DNA of 64,000 nucleotides, from assembly GCF_014217565.1 (NCBI RefSeq), contig NZ_CP043661.1:3100001-3164000 (forward strand). Reading direction: 5' to 3'. This DNA comes from Kribbella qitaiheensis. Lineage in GTDB: Bacteria > Actinomycetota > Actinomycetes > Propionibacteriales > Kribbellaceae. Every line of letters begins with the position of its first letter. The stretch's first letter is position 1. Positions 18,254 through 26,508 of this stretch are shown here, piece after piece. Position numbers and translations under genes: made by a program. The notes below the pieces were generated by a model. That model was given only the letters and a program-made list of their open reading frames with translations, did no database searches and had not been told where the DNA came from.

Positions 18254-19045
18254 ATGACCGCGACGTACGCGGTCAGCGACATCCACGGCCATCCCGAGAA
18301 ACTGGCCGAGGCACTCCAGGCGGCCGGCCTGATCGACGCCGAGGGCAACTGGTCGGACCACGACGTCCGGCTCTGGATCCTCGGCGACTTCTTCGACCGC
18401 GGCCCGGACGGCGTCGGCGTACTGGCCCTGGTCCGCCGCCTCGCCGCCCAGGCGGCGGCCGGCACCGGCGAGATCCGGGTACTGCTCGGCAACCACGAGA
18501 TCCTGGCGCTCGGGATGCGCAAGTTCGGCGACACCTTCGTGCCGCACGACGGGATCACCTCCCGCAGCTTCGAACGCAGCTGGGCGCTGAACGGCGGCCA
18601 GGACCGCGACCAGGAACTGCTGACCGACGACGACGTGGCCTGGCTGATCGAGCAGCCGATGGTCGGACTGGACGCGGACCACCTGTTGCTGCACTCCGAC
18701 ACCGAGGAGTATCTCGAGTGGGGTGACTCGATCGACGAGATCAACGAGTCCGCCCGGGCCGACCTGCACAGCGACGACATCACCGTCTGGTGGGAGGTCT
18801 GGCGCCGGATGACGTCGCGCTACGCCTTCCGCGGCGAGGCCGGCCCGGCGGTGGCCGCCGATCTGCTGCAGCGCCTAGGCGGCCGCCGGATCGTGCACGG
18901 CCACAGCATCGTGGCCGACCAGCTCGGCATCGACCCGGCGTACCTGACCGGTCCCCTGCTGTACTCCGACGGCCTGGCCCTCGGCATCGACGGCGGCATC
19001 TTCGACGGCGGCCCGTGCCTGCTGATCAAGCTGCTACCGGTCTGA
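18254..19045 (+). CDS. Calcineurin-like metallophosphoesterase
   Basis: 263 residues. The metal-binding motifs are in order: SDIHG (D9, H11), GDFFDRGPDG (about 48-57), LLGNHEILALG (about 79-89) and VHGHSIVAD near residue 215. This is the PPP-type serine/threonine phosphatase or diadenosine tetraphosphatase pattern. The gene follows the NRAMP stop by 7 bp, and such enzymes often need Mn2+, so co-expression with a Mn transporter makes sense (inference). The substrate cannot be predicted. Confidence 0.88.
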   Translation: MTATYAVSDIHGHPEKLAEALQAAGLIDAEGNWSDHDVRLWILGDFFDRGPDGVGVLALVRRLAAQAAAGTGEIRVLLGNHEILALGMRKFGDTFVPHDGITSRSFERSWALNGGQDRDQELLTDDDVAWLIEQPMVGLDADHLLLHSDTEEYLEWGDSIDEINESARADLHSDDITVWWEVWRRMTSRYAFRGEAGPAVAADLLQRLGGRRIVHGHSIVADQLGIDPAYLTGPLLYSDGLALGIDGGIFDGGPCLLIKLLPV

Positions 19046-19179
19046 GTTCAGCACCTCAGCCACCGCCACGAAGTACTCGACCTGCCGCGACTCCACCCCA
19101 AGATGCTCGCAGAAAGCGGGAATGTGATCGCCGGCGTGGAGGTTGTTGAAACCTGAAGAGTCGATTCTTGGGAGCTGAG

Positions 19180-19560
19180 ATGTCGGAGAAGCTTGTGAAG
19201 GTTCCGGGGCCGGATCACCCGATCACGGTGGAGAAGAACCCCGACCGCGTGGTCGTGAAGGTGGCCGGCCAGGTCGTCGCGGACACCCGCGAGGCGCTGT
19301 CGCTGCAGGAGGCGAACTACCCGGCGGTGCAGTACATCCCGCGCAAGGACGTCGACATGACGCAGCTGGAGCGCACCGACAACGAGAGCTACTGCCCGTA
19401 CAAGGGCGACGCGTCGTACTTCAGCATCACCCCTGGTGGCGAGAAGACGGTGAACGCTGTCTGGACGTACGAGAGCCCGTACGCTCCGGTCGCAGACATC
19501 CAGGACCACCTGGCGTTCTACGCGGACCGCGTGGACTCCATCGAGATCCTGGCCGACTGA
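19180..19560 (+). CDS. DUF427 domain protein
   Basis: 126 residues from MSEKLVKVPGPDHPITVEKNP; gggagctgag lies in front of the ATG. The blocks RVVVKVAGQVVADTREAL, YPAVQYIPRKDVDMTQLERT, CPYKGDASYFSI and NAVWTYESPYAPVADIQDHLAFYADRVD are the DUF427 signature. The fold is a compact beta-sandwich; the function is unknown. It stands alone. Confidence 0.9.
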   Translation: MSEKLVKVPGPDHPITVEKNPDRVVVKVAGQVVADTREALSLQEANYPAVQYIPRKDVDMTQLERTDNESYCPYKGDASYFSITPGGEKTVNAVWTYESPYAPVADIQDHLAFYADRVDSIEILAD

Positions 19561-19609
19561 CAACATCGCAGAACGGCGCGGCTCTGCTTGAGTGCGCCGT
19601 ACTGCGTTG

Positions 19610-20377
19610 TCAGGCGAGGAAGGCTTCGACGACGGGGCCGAGCACCTCCGGCGGTACTACGTGCTGGTGACCCTGCAGTTCCACCTGCTGGCCGTCTGAG
19701 AGGGCGTTCGCGATCGACCGTGCGGCGTCGATCATGAACGGCGGGCTGGCCGAGCCGTAGATGACCAGCGTCGGCTGGGTGACCTTGGCGATCAGGTCGT
19801 ACGGGACTGTGCCGCCGGGAGTGGCGTTCCCCATCACGGCGAAGTCGTGGGCCAGTGTCGGCGCCAAGTCGGCCATCCCGGGCTGAGCCGCCAGATCAAC
19901 CGCTGCGTCGGCGGGCATCCCGGCCATGGTGAGGAACGTTTCGACGGCTTCTCTGTGCCGACCGTCCGCGAGGAAGCGCAGTACGGCCGGGCCCCCTTCA
20001 TTGGGCTCAGCGTCGTCCTGTGCGTACGGCGGCTCCTGCAGCACCACCTTCGTGATCGGCAGCCCGGCGGCCGCCGCCTCCACCACCAGAGCAGCCCCGG
20101 ACGAGAATCCGAAGACGGCTGCTTGACCGCCCAGGGCGGTGAGCAGGGCAGCGATGTCGTCGACCTCGCGCGCGACGTCGTACGGGCTCGTGTCGGTGCT
20201 GGCTCCGCGACCGCGACGGTCGTAGGAGACCACGGTGTACCGGTGCTCCAGCGCCTGGGCCAGTGGCCGGGTCGACGCGGCGACATTCAAAGCGCCGCCG
20301 ACCAGGATGACCGGCGAGCCGGCGCCGGACACCTCGTACGCGATCGTGGTCCCGTCGGCTGACGTCACCTTCGGCAT
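19610..20377 (-). CDS. Alpha/beta-hydrolase
   Basis: 255 residues, start at MPKVTSADGTTIAYEV behind agaaggagac. Features of the fold: VILVGGALNVAAS (HG-type oxyanion region), YDRRGRGAST, nucleophile elbow GFSSGAAL (Ser about 96), and a late GHQHVVPPEV supplying the histidine. Acid residue probably in the region after LVIYGSASPP. The substrate is unknown. It is divergent from the GNAT gene. Confidence 0.88.
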   Translation of the reverse strand: MPKVTSADGTTIAYEVSGAGSPVILVGGALNVAASTRPLAQALEHRYTVVSYDRRGRGASTDTSPYDVAREVDDIAALLTALGGQAAVFGFSSGAALVVEAAAAGLPITKVVLQEPPYAQDDAEPNEGGPAVLRFLADGRHREAVETFLTMAGMPADAAVDLAAQPGMADLAPTLAHDFAVMGNATPGGTVPYDLIAKVTQPTLVIYGSASPPFMIDAARSIANALSDGQQVELQGHQHVVPPEVLGPVVEAFLA

Positions 20378-20485
20378 GTCGTCTCCTTCTCGAGTTGGGT
20401 GCTGCTCGTGGACGACGTCGGAGCCGGTTCGGTGACTTCGACATATTCGGTTGCCGTGGACCGATGCGGCTGCGACTCTCCGGGC

Positions 20486-21289
20486 ATGAACTTGCTGACC
20501 GAGGTCGACGCTTACCTGCACGCCGCGCCGCTGTCCGGCGCTACCGCCGAGGAAGTCGGCCCGTTCACGTTGTTCCGCAGCACGGTCGTCTGGCCGTACT
20601 ACGCGCGTCCGCGGCCGGGTTCGGAGCAGACCATCGAGGCGGCCGACCTGGAGCAGCTGCGGAAGCGCTGCGCCGAGCTCGACCTCCCGCTGAATCTGGA
20701 GTGGGTCGTCGAGACCTGCCCGTCGCTCAGCGCCGCCGCGGCCGCTGCCGGCCTGGAGGTCGTCGAGCACCCGCTGCTCGTCCTCGACCCGGCCGAGTTC
20801 AAGCCCACCACGGCCGCGGCGACCGTCACGATCCTGCCCGCGATCGAGTCCGTACTCCGGGAAGCCCGCGCCGTCGCCTCGGTCGCCTTCGGTAATCCCG
20901 GTACCGCGGTCGGTGACGGCGGCATCGAGGACAGGAAGGCCAAGACCGCCGAAGTCACGCCCGAGATGGCCAAGATGCTCCTGGATCGCGCCCAGGCCGG
21001 TTTCTCCATCACCGCCGGTGCGGCCACCGAGGACGGCCTGGTCGCCAGCGGCGTGCACCAGCCGGTCGGCAAGGCCAGCGAGATCGTCGGCGTCGCCACC
21101 TTGCCGACTATGCGTCGCCAGGGCCTCGCGGCTGCGGTGACCAGCTGCCTGGCCGAGCACGCCTTCGCGATGGGCGTCACTCTGGTCCTGCTGTCTGCCG
21201 AATCGGACGCCGTGGCAGCCGTCTACGAGCGGGTTGGCTTCCGCCGCATCGGCCACGCGGGAGCCGCCGAAGTACCGGCTGACAAGTAG
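20486..21289 (+). CDS. GNAT-family N-acetyltransferase
   Basis: 267 residues from MNLLTEVDAYLHAAPL. The acetyl-CoA binding site is in the C-terminal half: ASEIVGVATLPTMRRQGLAAAVTSCLAEHAF (the RxxGxA loop as RRQGLA), followed by LLSAESDAVAAVYERVGFRRIG. The N-terminal half is less conserved. Acceptor unknown; possibly a small amine or a protein amino group. Confidence 0.88.
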   Translation: MNLLTEVDAYLHAAPLSGATAEEVGPFTLFRSTVVWPYYARPRPGSEQTIEAADLEQLRKRCAELDLPLNLEWVVETCPSLSAAAAAAGLEVVEHPLLVLDPAEFKPTTAAATVTILPAIESVLREARAVASVAFGNPGTAVGDGGIEDRKAKTAEVTPEMAKMLLDRAQAGFSITAGAATEDGLVASGVHQPVGKASEIVGVATLPTMRRQGLAAAVTSCLAEHAFAMGVTLVLLSAESDAVAAVYERVGFRRIGHAGAAEVPADK

Positions 21290-21375
21290 CCACCGGCGCT
21301 TCGCTGTGACGGTGTAGTGACAAGAGTCTGGCTGCGAGTCGTGGTTGCTGGGTGCGGGGCCGTACCGTTGGAGGG

Positions 21376-23664
21376 ATGAGCAATACCGAGTGGACCCGCC
21401 CCCGTACCCTCGCCGAGGCACTACGCGGTTGGGACGACGCTGCTCTCGGCCACCTGCTCCTCAACCGTCCCGACCTGGCCACACCGATCCCCGCCGACAC
21501 CAGCCAGCTTGCGGCCCGGGCGACCACCAACGCCTCGGCGGCTCGTGCTATCAACCGGCTGGACGAGTTCAGTGTCGACCTGTTGGAGGCACTGTCCGCA
21601 CTGGCCGAGCCGGTAGACCTCAAGGCTCTCGCTGAAGGTGTCGACCAGCCCCTAGAGATCGTGCAGCCTCGGGTAGTCGAGTTGCTCGCACTGGCGCTTG
21701 TCTGGGGCCACGAGGACGACCTGCGCCCGATCCGCGCGGTACATGAGCTCCTTGGGCCGACACCGGCCGGCCTTGGTCCGATCACTACTCGGCACTTCGG
21801 CGACCTGGACAAGCTCATCGAAGAGGCTGGTCCCGAGGCGCGTGAGGTGCTGGCGAAGCTCACCTGGGGTCCGCCGACCGGCACTGTCGAGAAGGCTGAG
21901 CGGCCGGTCACGATCGCGTCCGCCAAGACGCCGGTGGAGCAGTTGCTCGCCCGCGGTCTCGTAGTACCGAAGGACGCCAACACCGTGGCCCTGCCGCGGC
22001 AGATTGGGCTGCACCTGCGAGGTGGGCGCGTACTGGCGTCCACCAGGCCCACGCCGCCGCCGCTTGCGGGCAAGCAGGTGTCTGCCTTGATCGCTGATCG
22101 TGCTGCGGCTGGTGCTGCGCTCGACCTGGTTCGCCTCGTCGACAGTGCGCTCGAGCAGCTCGGCACCGATCCCCCGCCCGTACTGCGGACGGGCGGCATC
22201 GGCGTACGGGAGCTCCGCAGCCTCGGCGCCAAGATCGGTGCGGATGAGCAAACTGCTGGCGCCGTACTGGAGATCGCGTACGCCGCTGGGCTGGTTGCTG
22301 CCGCTGAGGTCGGTACGGGCGAGCTCTGGTTGCCGACTGCCTCGTATGACGACTGGCTGGAGCTCGACACCGCGCACCGGTGGGCTGTGCTGGTCATGGC
22401 GTGGCACAGCGGTCTGCGTGCGATCGGACTGATCGGTCGGCGCGACAGCGGTGGTGCAACTGCTGCTGCGCGCGAACGGTTGGTCAACGCTCTGGCACCG
22501 GATCTGGAGCGCTTGCTGGCGCCAGAGGTCCGGCAACTCACCTTGCAGGCCTTGTCCGAAGCAGGAGCCGGTACTGCGCCGGCAGCCGAGTCTGTCGTCA
22601 CCTGGGTCGCATGGCATCGCCCGCGTCGCGGCGGGCAGTTCCGCGACGATCTGGTCGAGTGGACTGTTGTGGAAGCCGCACTGCTCGGGCTGACCGGTCT
22701 TGGTTCGCTTGCTTCCCATGCTCGGGTGCTGCTTGACGAGGAGCCTGCCGCCGACGACCTGGCGGCCGCGATCCAGCCGTTGGTCCCGGAGCCGGTTTCC
22801 GAGGTGCTGCTGCAAGCTGACCTGACCGCTGTCGCGCCTGGGCCGCTGGTGCGCGCAGTACAAGAGAACCTGGTCGTAATGGCTGATGCGGAGTCGCACG
22901 GTGGTGGCGGTGTCTATCGGTTCAGCGAGAGCTCGATCCGGCGCGCCTTCGACCTCGGGCGGACGGCTGAGCAGCTGCACTCTTGGCTGGTCGAGCACTC
23001 GCGTACGCCGGTGCCGCAGCCGCTCAGCTACCTCATCGACGACGTCGCCCGGCGCCACGGCGTACTGCGAATCGGCGCGGCCTCGACGTACCTGCGCTGC
23101 GACGACGAGACCGTGCTGACGCAGTTGCTCGGCTCCAACTTGCCGGGCATCCGCTTCCGGCGGCTGGCTCCGACCGTGGTGGTGTCGCCGTCGCCACCCG
23201 ACATGGTGCTTTCGCGTTTGCGTGAGGCAGGCCTGGCTCCGCTCGGCGAGACCTTCGACGGCGTGGTCCACGTGACGTCGGCAGGTCACCGCCGCGGCGC
23301 ACCCCCACGCCGCCGTACCAGCCGGGACTTCGCCGACAGCGTCATCGACCTGAGCGACGACCAGGTCAAGGCAGTCATCGAACGCGTCCGCGCAGGCGAC
23401 CGAGTAGCCGCCGAGCGCCCCGCCGAACACACCGCCGGCGAAGCAACAGCCCCCGCCGAAACCATCAGCGTTCTCGCCGAGGCGGCCGAATCCGGCAGCC
23501 CGACGTGGATCTCCTACGTAGACCACAACGGCAACGCGGCAGAACGCATCGTAGAACCAGTCCGAGTAGCCGACGGCTGGCTCACGGCGTACGACGACGG
23601 CGCCGACCAACCCCGCACCTACGCCCTCCACCGCATAGCAGCCGCCCGCCCCGTCCCGGACTAA
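21376..23664 (+). CDS. Helicase-associated (Helicase_C_3/XPB-partner) protein
   Basis: 762 residues from MSNTEWTRPRTLAEALRGWDD behind ggaggg. There are no Walker motifs. The N-terminus (LAEALRGWDDAALGHLLLNRPDLA), the winged-helix-like middle and the segment LSYLIDDVARRHGVLRIGAASTYLRCDDE match the helicase C3 family encoded next to XPB in actinomycetes (Rv0862c beside Rv0861c). The C-terminus (SPTWISYVDHNGNAAERIVEPVRVADGWLTAY) looks WYL-like, a nucleic-acid or ligand sensing fold. It probably works with the XPB helicase at 26509. Here the two are separated by about 2.8 kb of unrelated sequence. Confidence 0.85.
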   Translation: MSNTEWTRPRTLAEALRGWDDAALGHLLLNRPDLATPIPADTSQLAARATTNASAARAINRLDEFSVDLLEALSALAEPVDLKALAEGVDQPLEIVQPRVVELLALALVWGHEDDLRPIRAVHELLGPTPAGLGPITTRHFGDLDKLIEEAGPEAREVLAKLTWGPPTGTVEKAERPVTIASAKTPVEQLLARGLVVPKDANTVALPRQIGLHLRGGRVLASTRPTPPPLAGKQVSALIADRAAAGAALDLVRLVDSALEQLGTDPPPVLRTGGIGVRELRSLGAKIGADEQTAGAVLEIAYAAGLVAAAEVGTGELWLPTASYDDWLELDTAHRWAVLVMAWHSGLRAIGLIGRRDSGGATAAARERLVNALAPDLERLLAPEVRQLTLQALSEAGAGTAPAAESVVTWVAWHRPRRGGQFRDDLVEWTVVEAALLGLTGLGSLASHARVLLDEEPAADDLAAAIQPLVPEPVSEVLLQADLTAVAPGPLVRAVQENLVVMADAESHGGGGVYRFSESSIRRAFDLGRTAEQLHSWLVEHSRTPVPQPLSYLIDDVARRHGVLRIGAASTYLRCDDETVLTQLLGSNLPGIRFRRLAPTVVVSPSPPDMVLSRLREAGLAPLGETFDGVVHVTSAGHRRGAPPRRRTSRDFADSVIDLSDDQVKAVIERVRAGDRVAAERPAEHTAGEATAPAETISVLAEAAESGSPTWISYVDHNGNAAERIVEPVRVADGWLTAYDDGADQPRTYALHRIAAARPVPD

Positions 23665-23807
23665 CAGCCCCCACGCAACTCCTCCGTCGCCTGCTCCCGT
23701 CCACCTGGGGCCGCGCTTCCTTCGCCGCCACTCAACTGCGAACTGATGCCGGGCGACCGAGTTCGCCAGGGGTAATGCTCGTCCTGGGTGGCCCCTTGCC
23801 CCCCGCG

Positions 23808-23863
23808 CTTTGTGCTCGGGACGAGCGCCCCGCCGCGGGACAGCACTCATCCCAAGCACAAAG
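23808..23863. repeat. Palindromic intergenic repeat (TTTGTGC...GCACAAA), copy 2
   Basis: Arms ctttgtgctcgggacgagcg and ctcatcccaagcacaaag pair around a GC-rich loop. Same family as 628-683, in the gap after the helicase-associated gene. Confidence 0.65.
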
Positions 23864-23911
23864 TGCCCTCGCCGGTCAGTGCCCTTGCCAGAGCAGTCGG
23901 ACGGGACTAAC

Positions 23912-23931
23912 GTACAACTACATGGTTGTAC
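23912..23931. promoter_or_regulatory. Palindrome over the ArsR start codon
   Basis: gtacaac-tacatg-gttgtac, a perfect 7-bp inverted repeat whose spacer contains the ATG at 23922. A likely autoregulatory operator for the ArsR protein. Confidence 0.6.
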
Positions 23932-24263
23932 TTCAGGAAGAGAGCGAAGAGTCGCTCAATCAGCTCTTTCGTGCCTTGGCCGATGGGACTCGCCGCGACA
24001 TCCTGGCGCGGTCGCTCACGGGGGCGCCGTCGGTGACCGAGCTTGCGGCGCGGTACGAGATGAGCTTTGCCGCTGTGCAGAAGCATGTCGCCGTGCTCGA
24101 GCGCGCGGGACTCATCCAGAAGCGTCCGAACGGCCGCGAGCAACTGGTCTCCACCAACCAAGCGCGGCTCCGGCGCGCCAGCGAGCTCCTCGACCACTAC
24201 GAATCCATTTGGCGCCAGCGGATGGCGCAGCTCGACGAAGTTCTTCTGCCGAAAGGTAAATGA
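23922..24263 (+). CDS. ArsR/SmtB-family regulator coupled to an SRPBCC gene
   Basis: 113 residues from MVVLQEESEESLNQLFRALADGTRRDIL. The winged helix is VTELAARYEMSFAAVQKHVAVLERAGLIQKRPNG. No metal-binding CxC motif is seen, which fits the non-metal subgroup (SdpR-like) that pairs with AHSA1/SRPBCC proteins. The operator-like palindrome covers its start codon. The TGA stop overlaps an ATG (ATGA) in a 38-bp unit that is then duplicated before the SRPBCC gene. Confidence 0.92.
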   Translation: MVVLQEESEESLNQLFRALADGTRRDILARSLTGAPSVTELAARYEMSFAAVQKHVAVLERAGLIQKRPNGREQLVSTNQARLRRASELLDHYESIWRQRMAQLDEVLLPKGK

Positions 24264-24315
24264 CCATGCCGCTGACCGTTCTTCTGCCGGAAGGTAAATG
24301 ACGATGCCGCTGACC
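24240..24315 (+). repeat. 38-bp tandem duplication across the ArsR/SRPBCC junction
   Basis: 24240-24277 and 24278-24315 differ by only two bases. Each contains ttctgcc, the ggtaaATGA stop/start overlap and atgccgctgacc. The first copy ends ArsR and opens a 13-codon mini-ORF; the second holds the true SRPBCC start. Confidence 0.9.
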
Positions 24316-24798
24316 TCTGTCACCAAAGACGCCGTACAGCTCACCCTCACCGTGGTGGGCGACTACCCGGTTCCGCAACAACGCCTGTGGGACGCCTTTG
24401 CCGACCCGCGCCAACTCGAGCGCTTCTGGGGACCACCTACCTGGCCCGCCACGTTCACCCGTCTCGACCTGGAAGTGGGCGGTCGCGCCGAGTACTTCCT
24501 GAGCGGGCAGAACGGAGAGAAATGGAGTGGCTCCTGGACGTACACCGCGGTGAATCCCATCAGCTCGTTCGAGGCGGACGACGGTGAGGACAACACCGAG
24601 GACGAGGACATGCCGTCGTCGATGAAGTTCACCTTCGACGCCACGCCGACGGGATCACGCACGACCATCGTCACCCGGTTCTCCAGCATCGAAGCGATGG
24701 AGCAAACGACACCCGGCATGGAACAAGGGCTGCGCGCGGCGATGCCCCAACTCGACGTACTGCTGGCCGAACGAGGCGCCTCCGCTGCCCACGCCTAG
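24298..24798 (+). CDS. AHSA1/SRPBCC-domain protein
   Basis: 166 residues. Start ATG at 24298, with another ATG two codons on. LTLTVVGDYPVPQQRLWDAFADPRQLERFWGPPTWPATF and DLEVGGRAEYFLSGQNGEKWSGSW are classic of the AHSA1 branch of START/SRPBCC proteins, a hydrophobic-cavity fold. It is translationally coupled with the ArsR gene. Its stop codon TAG is part of a CTAG target duplication of the MITE-like element that follows. Confidence 0.9.
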   Translation: MTMPLTSVTKDAVQLTLTVVGDYPVPQQRLWDAFADPRQLERFWGPPTWPATFTRLDLEVGGRAEYFLSGQNGEKWSGSWTYTAVNPISSFEADDGEDNTEDEDMPSSMKFTFDATPTGSRTTIVTRFSSIEAMEQTTPGMEQGLRAAMPQLDVLLAERGASAAHA

Positions 24799-24946
24799 TG
24801 TCCTGCTTCTGAAGTTCGCTGGATAAGTCTGACACCATGCCGGGCGCGGGGGACGAGGCCTTCCCCGGCCCCCGGCCCCCCGCTCCCCGGAAGGTGTCTG
24901 AGGCCGCACCGATGGCAGCCAACCCCGACGCCCCAAGTGCGGGCGT

Positions 24947-25002
24947 CTTTGTGCACCGGCTGAGTATTCCACCCGCGGAAAACGCTCAGCGGATGCACAG
25001 AG
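24947..25002. repeat. Palindromic repeat copy 3, inside the MITE-like element
   Basis: ctttgtgcaccggctgag pairs with cgctcagcggatgcacag around attccacccgcggaaaa. Same family as 628-683. Confidence 0.6.
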
Positions 25003-25030
25003 GCCGGCAACCGACGCGGGCGTTCCGCGC

Positions 25031-25086
25031 CCTTGTGCACGCCCTGAGCACGCGATCGGCCCGGAACACTCAGCCGATGCACAAAG
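25031..25086. repeat. Palindromic repeat copy 4, inside the MITE-like element
   Basis: ccttgtgcacgccctgagca pairs with cactcagccgatgcacaaag; the loop cgcgatcggcccggaa is almost the same as in copy 1 at 628-683. Confidence 0.65.
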
Positions 25087-25395
25087 ACGCCCACACCGCA
25101 GGCAACAGCGAGCATCCCAGACACACACAGCCTCGGAGCCAGCCGACCCGCCCAATCACGCTCCGCGCACTTGACCAACCCCACCAGACCCCGGTGCCCC
25201 GACGGCGAACGAACTCCCACCCGATCCCGGCGGGCGAAGGACTACTGCCACGCAGCCGAAGCCGCTACCGCCAACGCGGCACAGGACAAAACACCCGAGA
25301 CCAACTTATCCAGCGAACTTCAGAACAGGACACTAGTACGGCACTAGTTCGTGATGTCCGGTCTCGATCCTGGCGGCGGAGCAATCTCGGGTGCC

Positions 25396-25555
25396 CGGAG
25401 CCGGCCAGAAATGGGGACCTTGAACACCAAACCGGGACTGCGGGCATGAAATGACCTGTCCGCAGTCCCGGTTTGGTGTTCAAGCCCCCAAGTTCTCGCC
25501 GACCGCGAGCGGTGGAGCACCCCACCATCACGAACTGCGGCTGTAGTACTAGGAC
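25396..25555. repeat. 158-bp dispersed repeat, copy 2
   Basis: About 90 percent similar to 760-917 by eye, including the inverted repeat ccttgaacaccaaa / tttggtgttcaag and the tail gctgtagtactaggac. Its left flank (ctagtac...agttcgtgatg near 25333) is loosely inverted relative to its right end, suggesting it too may be a small element bounded by CTAGTAC. Confidence 0.75.
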
Positions 25556-25580
25556 GCCCACCCCGAACACGGAGACGCGC

Positions 25581-26165
25581 ATGAGAAGCCTCAAGATCAT
25601 CGAACACATCTCGCTGGACGGTGTGATCCAGCACTCCGACGACGGCGACGATTTCCCTTACAGCGAGTGGACCGCGCCCTATCGGACGCCCGCGGGCCGC
25701 GATCTGCTGCTCGCCGCCCACGGCGAGAGCTTCGATCTGCTGCTCGGCCGTTTCACCTACGATCTCTGGTCGGGCTTCTGGCCACATGCGCCGAGCAGCC
25801 CGATGGCAGATCGCCTCAATGCGGCCACGAAGTACGTCGCGACCCACCGACCGGAAAGCCTCGGATCATGGGGGCCGTTCGAGGACCTCGGACGGGACAT
25901 GGTCGAGGGCGTACGCCGCATCAAGTCCGAGGACGGCCCCGACCTCGTACTCTCGGGCAGCTCGACGCTGACCTCGACCCTGCTCGAACACGGGCTCGCG
26001 GACGAAGTCCTGCTGATCGTCTACCCGGTCCTCCTGGGCACCGGGAAGCGCTTCTTCGCGGAAGGCACCCCGGGACGGGCCCTCGAGCTCGCCGGAACGA
26101 AAACAATGCCGTCCGGCATCATCGTCGGCACTTACAAGCCCGCCGGCTCCTTGAAGGCCGGATAG
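25581..26165 (+). CDS. Dihydrofolate reductase-like (RibD C-terminal domain) protein
   Basis: 194 residues from MRSLKIIEHISLDGVIQHSD. The family pattern SLDGVIQ (NADPH-side loop), SFDLLLGRFTYDLWSGFWP, DLVLSGSSTLTSTLLEHGLADEVLLIVYPVLLGTGKRFF marks it as a stand-alone RibD_C reductase, which uses NAD(P)H; substrates are mostly unknown. It stands alone between the repeat island and a GC-rich tandem repeat. The start is preceded by ggagacgcgc. Confidence 0.9.
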   Translation: MRSLKIIEHISLDGVIQHSDDGDDFPYSEWTAPYRTPAGRDLLLAAHGESFDLLLGRFTYDLWSGFWPHAPSSPMADRLNAATKYVATHRPESLGSWGPFEDLGRDMVEGVRRIKSEDGPDLVLSGSSTLTSTLLEHGLADEVLLIVYPVLLGTGKRFFAEGTPGRALELAGTKTMPSGIIVGTYKPAGSLKAG

Positions 26166-26223
26166 TTCGGGCGCGCGGCGAGCGCCTCGTTCCGGCCGGG
26201 GTACGACGGTACGAGGCGGAGCG

Positions 26224-26400
26224 GTGCGGGGTTCCGGACGGCGCGGGGTGCGGGGGTTCCGGACGGCGCGGGGTGCGGGGTTCCGGACGGCGCGGGGTGC
26301 GGGGTTCCGGACGGCGCGGGGTGCGGGGTTCCGGAGGCGCGGGGTGCGGGGTTCCGGACGGCGCGGGGTGCTGGACGGCGCGGGGTGCTGGACGGCGCCG
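26224..26400. repeat. 24-bp GC-rich tandem repeat (gcggggttccggacggcgcg-type units)
   Basis: About six to seven degenerate copies of a unit containing ggggttccggacggcgcgggg, later shortened to tggacggcgcggggtgc. It fills the gap before the XPB gene. Frames stay open through it, producing spurious ORFs. No function is evident. Confidence 0.85.
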
Positions 26401-26508
26401 GGTTGAGGGGCGCGGGGGTAGTACCGGCGGGGGTGTTTGGCGTGAGGAGGCACAATGGAGGGTCGGGCGGAGTGTTCCGTCCGAAGCCTGCTGACAGGAG
26501 AACCCGTA

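Larger units (their letters stand above)
24799..25332. mobile_element. MITE-like non-autonomous element with 29/30-bp terminal inverted repeats
   Basis: Left end tgtcctgcttctgaagttcg continuing to ggataagt (24799-24828). The right end (25304-25332) is its reverse complement with one base missing. Both ends are flanked by CTAG (24795-24798 and 25333-25336), consistent with a 4-bp target duplication. There is no transposase inside; the interior holds two palindromic hairpin repeats. CTAG targets are used by IS5-like and IS1182-like transposases, but the family is not proven. The element abuts the stop codon of the SRPBCC gene. Confidence 0.75.

Noticed and set aside
19046..19160. Minus-strand fragment reading HAGDHIPAFCEHLGVESRQ then VEYFVAVAEVLNSDR before a stop
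   Set aside because: Protein-like text but only about 35 residues with no usable start; too short to call. It may be a gene remnant.
24837..25454. 205-codon frame across the MITE-like element
   Set aside because: It crosses the inverted repeats and hairpins and reads as low-complexity Pro/Arg/His text; no transposase motifs (DDE, HUH) are present.
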